Below, piece after piece: positions 14,562 to 18,116 of a stretch of DNA of 18,116 nucleotides. This DNA comes from Tannerellaceae bacterium (GTDB lineage: Bacteria > Bacteroidota > Bacteroidia > Bacteroidales > Tannerellaceae). A model generated the notes under the pieces. The model was not told the origin of the DNA and searched no databases. It was given only the letters and a program-made list of their open reading frames with translations. The position numbers were made by a program, and so were the translations under genes. How positions within the stretch are numbered: the stretch's first letter is position 1; each line of letters starts with the position of its first letter. The stretch is taken from NCBI GenBank assembly GCA_031273385.1, contig JAISRY010000023.1, positions 1-18,116 on the forward strand. Direction: 5' to 3'.

Positions 14562-15481
14562 GACAGGTTGGTTTCTTTAATGATATAATTAGGCCTGTTC
14601 TTCGATTGGATGAACAGCCGCCCCAGGTAGATACCCAATATCCCAAGTATCATCAATTGTATCCCTCCGAAGAATACGACCGTCAGTATAATGGACGACC
14701 AGCCGGAAGTCGTATCGCCCGTGAAATGCGAATACAGGACATAAGGCAGGTAGAGCGACGACAGTACCGACATGATAAACCCGATATACATCGCGATATA
14801 CAACGGCGAGACGCTGAACGACGTGATCCCTTTCAACGCCAGGTTGAACATGCTTTTCACCGTGTACTTTGTCGTCCCCGAGAAGCGTTCGCCGGGTTCA
14901 TACGCGATGGCATACTGCTTAAAGCCGATCCATTTGATCATCCCGCGGATGAACAGGTCGCTCTCTGTCAGCGAAGAAAATACCTGTGCCACGCGGCGGT
15001 CGACCAACCGGAAATCGGCCGTTCCCTCTTCCAGCTCAATGTCGGATATCTTATTGCGGAACTTGTAAAAGGCACGCGACGTCATCCGCTTAAACCCCGG
15101 GATCCGTTTATCTTCCAGTCGGCGGGTATATACCACGTCATAGCCCTCTTCCCATTTCGCCAACATGTCGTTGATCAGGTGGGGCGGATGCTGCATGTCG
15201 CAATCCATCGTGATCACACAATCGCCCCGCGCACAATCCATACCGGCCTTAAGCGCCGATTGGTGGCCGAAGTTCCGCGACAGCTCGATGTAATAGATAT
15301 GCCCGTCCTCTCGCGACAGCTCATGCAGGATATCCGGCGTACGGTCCGTGCTGCCGTCGTTCACAAAAATAAGTTCGTAATCATACGCCAACGGCTGGAA
15401 TATATCCGTGATGACCCCGGCGATCACCCGGATATTTCCTTCTTCATTGTATGCCGGAATAACGATAGAGATTTTTTTCAT
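14558..15481 (-). CDS. GT2 glycosyltransferase, GtrB/DPM1-like
   Basis: A 307-residue membrane-anchored family 2 glycosyltransferase. The GT-A domain (about 1-215) opens with SIVIPAYNEEGNI and contains FVNDGSTD (39-46), LSRNFGHQSALKAGMD and the metal/nucleotide motif MDCDMQHPP (92-100). Two transmembrane helices lie at about 226-250 and 262-290, followed by a short basic tail. This layout matches polyprenyl-phosphate sugar transferases, which move a sugar from its nucleotide donor to undecaprenyl phosphate on the cytoplasmic face of the inner membrane. The coupled downstream deacetylase may then modify that lipid-linked sugar, as in ArnC/ArnD-like pathways. This is an analogy only; neither partner is assigned to lipid A modification here. 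It starts 17 bp after the prolyl oligopeptidase stop. Confidence 0.88.
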   Translation of the reverse strand: MKKISIVIPAYNEEGNIRVIAGVITDIFQPLAYDYELIFVNDGSTDRTPDILHELSREDGHIYYIELSRNFGHQSALKAGMDCARGDCVITMDCDMQHPPHLINDMLAKWEEGYDVVYTRRLEDKRIPGFKRMTSRAFYKFRNKISDIELEEGTADFRLVDRRVAQVFSSLTESDLFIRGMIKWIGFKQYAIAYEPGERFSGTTKYTVKSMFNLALKGITSFSVSPLYIAMYIGFIMSVLSSLYLPYVLYSHFTGDTTSGWSSIILTVVFFGGIQLMILGILGIYLGRLFIQSKNRPNYIIKETNLS

Positions 15482-15498
15482 AGAGACCTACTGTTTAT

Positions 15499-17613
15499 CT
15501 ATTCAGGCGTCATTCCGAGATTGTACATGATAAAGGCGAATACGTCCGCGTACTCGTCCAATACCTTGCTGATGGGTTTACCTGCGCCGTGCCCCGCCTT
15601 TGTTTCGATGCGGATCAGCTTGGGCGCGTCGCCGGTGTCGGATGCCTGCAGGGTGGCGGCATACTTAAACGAATGGGCGGGGACTACGCGGTCGTCATGG
15701 TCGGCCGTCGTGACCAGGATAGCCGGGTAGCGCGTTCCGTCGTTCCGTATCGTATGCAACGGGGAATAGGCATGGAGGTATTCAAACATCTCCCGGCTGT
15801 CTTCGCTTGTCCCGTAATCGCTCGCCCAATTCCAGCCGATCGTAAACGTATGATACCGCAGCATATCCATAACCCCTACGGCAGGTACGGCGACGCGAAA
15901 CAGTTCGGGACGCTGGTTCACCACCGCCCCGACCAGCAGTCCGCCATTCGAGCCGCCGTTGATGGCCAGCCTTTCCCGCTTCGTATACCGTTCGGCAATC
16001 AGGTACTCGGCGGCGGCGATAAAGTCGTCGAATACGTTTTGCTTATTCATTTTGGTACCTGCCTGGTGCCACTCTTCGCCATATTCGCCCCCTCCGCGCA
16101 GGTTGGCCTGCGCATAGATTCCCCCGTTTTCGAGAAAAACCAGGCGGTTGGTCGAGAACGACGGGCTGAGGCTGATATTGAAACCGCCATAGCCGTAGAG
16201 CAGGACAGGATTGTTCCCGTCTTTCTTCAGCCCTTTCTTGTAAGTAAGGAACATGGGGATTTTCGTCCCGTCTTTGCTGGGGTAGAAGACTTGCTCCGTG
16301 GTGTACTCTTCCGGGTTGAAAGCCACTTTCGGAGCCATGTAAAGCGTCGACTTATTGGCGTCCATATCGTAGCTGTAAATAGTGGGGGGAAAGGTAAACG
16401 AGGTAAAGACATAAAAGGTCTCCTTGTCGTCCTTATCGCCGCTAAACCCGACGGAGCCTAAGGTAGGCAACGCAATTTCATGCTCCTTCTCCCCATTCAG
16501 CGTATAGACGTAGGCATGGTGGGAAGCGTCTTTCTCATACGTCAGGATAAACTTCCCCCCGATCACCGCCGCACCCGACAGGACAGACTCCGATTCGGGA
16601 ACAAGTTCCGTCCAGTGTGCAATCCCTGGAGAAGCGACGTCGGCTACCATGATACGGAACCTGGGCGCTCCGTAATTGGTATGGATATAGATCTTGTCGC
16701 CGATGGTTTCGATGGGGCTGTAGATGTATTCGAAATCTTCCGTCAAGCGGACGACAGGGGCGCCGGGCTTCTTCAGCTCTTTGACGAACAGGTTGTTCCC
16801 GCTTCCGGCTCCCGCCTCGAAGATAAACAGAAGACGCTCGTCGCTACTCACATCCGAATAGTAGAACCGTTTCGGCTCTGCCGGATTTTGGTAGGCCAAC
16901 CGGTCGCTTGACTGCGGTTCGCCCACTTTGTGGTAGTAGATCTTATGGTTTTCGTTCATGACGGAATACTCTTTCCCTGTCGTAGGAGCGTCGTATGCGC
17001 TGTAATAAAAGCCGTCGCCCTCCCATGAGGCGCCGCTGAACTTAGACCAGAGGATATGGTCGGGCATCTGCCGGCCTGTCGCCAGGTCGACGACAAAGAT
17101 CTCATTCCAGTCCGACCCGCTCCGCGAGATGGAATAGGCGAGATACTTGCCGTTGTTGGAAAAGGAGAAGCCGGCGAGCGCGACAGTCCCGTCTTCCGAC
17201 AGGGTGTTCGGGTCAAGCAATACGCTTGCTTCGCCGTCGAGCGTCTCCCGTACATAGAGGACGCTCTGGTTTTGCAGCCCGTCGTTTTTAAAGAAATAAT
17301 ACCTGCCGTTTTTCTTATAGGGTATCCCGACCTTCTCGTAATCCGTCAGGTCGGTCAACCGCCGTTTGAGGTTGTCGCGGAAAGGGATTCCCGACAGGTA
17401 GGCCGACGTGACGTTGTTTTCGGCCTCCACCCAGGCCATCGTAGCCTGGGTGGTGTCGTTCTCAAGCCAGCGATAAGGGTCGGCCACCTCCGCCCCGAAG
17501 TACGTGTCGACCGTTTGATCTTTCTCCGTTGCCGGATAAGCGATCTTCGTACCTCCATTACATGCGCCAAGAAGCGTGATCATAAGCATTATTAGTCCTG
17601 TTCGATTCCCCAT
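15499..17613 (-). CDS. Prolyl oligopeptidase family S9A, lipoprotein
   Basis: A 704-residue serine peptidase that cleaves short peptides after proline. It has a lipoprotein signal (MGNRTGLIMLMITLLGAC, lipid Cys18), so it is likely held in the periplasm or outer membrane rather than cytoplasmic like animal prolyl oligopeptidase. The N-terminal segment DPYRWLEND is typical of the family and is followed by a seven-bladed propeller (about 60-430). The catalytic domain has Ser555 in NGGSNGG, Asp641 in ADHDDRVVP and His675 in KAGHGAG. The start at 17613 gives the signal peptide and overlaps the nifJ 3' end by 22 bp; the in-frame ATG at 17652 would lengthen the overlap and bury the signal. It appears cotranscribed with nifJ and the downstream glycosyltransferase. 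Confidence 0.92.
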   Translation of the reverse strand: MGNRTGLIMLMITLLGACNGGTKIAYPATEKDQTVDTYFGAEVADPYRWLENDTTQATMAWVEAENNVTSAYLSGIPFRDNLKRRLTDLTDYEKVGIPYKKNGRYYFFKNDGLQNQSVLYVRETLDGEASVLLDPNTLSEDGTVALAGFSFSNNGKYLAYSISRSGSDWNEIFVVDLATGRQMPDHILWSKFSGASWEGDGFYYSAYDAPTTGKEYSVMNENHKIYYHKVGEPQSSDRLAYQNPAEPKRFYYSDVSSDERLLFIFEAGAGSGNNLFVKELKKPGAPVVRLTEDFEYIYSPIETIGDKIYIHTNYGAPRFRIMVADVASPGIAHWTELVPESESVLSGAAVIGGKFILTYEKDASHHAYVYTLNGEKEHEIALPTLGSVGFSGDKDDKETFYVFTSFTFPPTIYSYDMDANKSTLYMAPKVAFNPEEYTTEQVFYPSKDGTKIPMFLTYKKGLKKDGNNPVLLYGYGGFNISLSPSFSTNRLVFLENGGIYAQANLRGGGEYGEEWHQAGTKMNKQNVFDDFIAAAEYLIAERYTKRERLAINGGSNGGLLVGAVVNQRPELFRVAVPAVGVMDMLRYHTFTIGWNWASDYGTSEDSREMFEYLHAYSPLHTIRNDGTRYPAILVTTADHDDRVVPAHSFKYAATLQASDTGDAPKLIRIETKAGHGAGKPISKVLDEYADVFAFIMYNLGMTPE

Positions 17614-18116
17614 TGCTGTTTCGCTAAACGTTTGTAGTTGTTGTATCTCCACCGCGCATTTTCTTTGGCGGCGGCAAACAGTTCGGCGGCTTCGCCGGGG
17701 TATTGTTTCAACACGGACGAATAGCGTACCTCGCCTTTGAGGAAGCCCTCGAACTTATCCCAATCCGGTTCTTTGCTGTCCAGCGTGAACGGGTTCCGTC
17801 CCTCGGCCTCCAACGCCGGGTTGTAACGCCACAGGTGCCAGTATCCGCAGGCGACGGCATCCGCCTCTTCCTGCTGGCTTTTGCCCATTCCCGCCCTCAG
17901 GCCGTGAGCGATACAGGGGGCGTAGGCGATGACGATAGACGGCCCGTTGTAGGCTTCCGCTTCGCGGATCGCTTTCAGTGTCTGCGCCTGGTCTGCTCCC
18001 ATGGCGATCTGTGCGACGTATACATAGCCGTATGTTGAGGCGATCAGCCCAAGGTCTTTCTTGCGGATACGCTTACCCGAAGCGGCGAACTTGGCGATCG
18101 CGCCGACGGGCGTCGC
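17592..18116 (-). CDS. nifJ: Pyruvate:ferredoxin oxidoreductase, C-terminal part (partial)
   Basis: The last 174 residues of a large enzyme whose start lies beyond the window. The frame is open to the window edge, reading ATPVGAIAKFAASGKRIRKK, then YGYVYVAQIAMGADQAQTLK and SIVIAYAPCIAHG. These match the thiamine-diphosphate domain and C-terminus of single-chain pyruvate:ferredoxin (flavodoxin) oxidoreductase. That enzyme oxidises pyruvate and CoA to acetyl-CoA and CO2, passing electrons to ferredoxin in anaerobes. The Cys in APCIAHG corresponds to an Fe-S cluster ligand in characterised family members. The ATG at 18002 is internal, not the start. The stop codon lies inside the beginning of the prolyl oligopeptidase gene. 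Confidence 0.93.
   Translation of the reverse strand, partial: ATPVGAIAKFAASGKRIRKKDLGLIASTYGYVYVAQIAMGADQAQTLKAIREAEAYNGPSIVIAYAPCIAHGLRAGMGKSQQEEADAVACGYWHLWRYNPALEAEGRNPFTLDSKEPDWDKFEGFLKGEVRYSSVLKQYPGEAAELFAAAKENARWRYNNYKRLAKQQWGIEQD

Noticed and set aside
14606..15730. Open frame of 374 codons antisense to the glycosyltransferase and peptidase genes
   Set aside because: It spans the junction of two well-supported minus-strand genes and has no recognisable motif.

Overview
The window looks like a Bacteroidales chromosome, possibly Tannerellaceae/Parabacteroides-like (family-level placement is inference). Supporting signs are repeated TAnnTTTG -7 boxes with a TTG/TTTG about 20 nt upstream, weak Shine-Dalgarno sequences, lipoprotein signal peptides, a large GH106-type rhamnosidase, a tannase-family esterase, a two-domain NAD synthetase and pyruvate:ferredoxin oxidoreductase. 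No rRNA, tRNA, transposase, CRISPR array or prophage gene is visible.

Layout. Bases 1-1695 are nearly gene-free and packed with palindromic repeats: a 22-bp tandem array, a foldback element with 119-bp arms, REP-like hairpins, a second foldback element with 116-bp arms, and four copies of a REP-like sequence ending in GCAATCCAG. The only gene there is a small orphan RHH antitoxin (558-815, minus) under a palindromic operator. Next, all on the minus strand, come a secreted tannase/feruloyl-esterase-like hydrolase (1696-3186), dinD (3344-4177) and a GH106-like lipoprotein (4474-7707). A CCGGGGCCGG-centred palindrome occurs around dinD and once inside its coding sequence.

Bases 7708-8122 separate the GH106-like gene from nadE, which is transcribed the other way. 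Between their two promoters lie 13 consecutive 22-bp units (7773-8058) with dyad symmetry and alternating palindromic centres. This is the most unusual structure in the window. The short array at 1-79 has the same period and architecture but a different sequence.

Bases 8123-18116 are dense, conventional genes: nadE (+), a lactonase (-, overlapping the nadE tail), a cation diffusion facilitator (+), nadB (-), and a tightly packed minus-strand run of nifJ (partial) > prolyl oligopeptidase > glycosyltransferase > polysaccharide deacetylase. nadB and nadE are both NAD biosynthesis genes but are separately transcribed. The glycosyltransferase and deacetylase overlap by 4 nt and probably act together on a lipid-linked or envelope glycan. 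I recognise no complete new defence or mobile system; the novelty is in the structured non-coding repeats.
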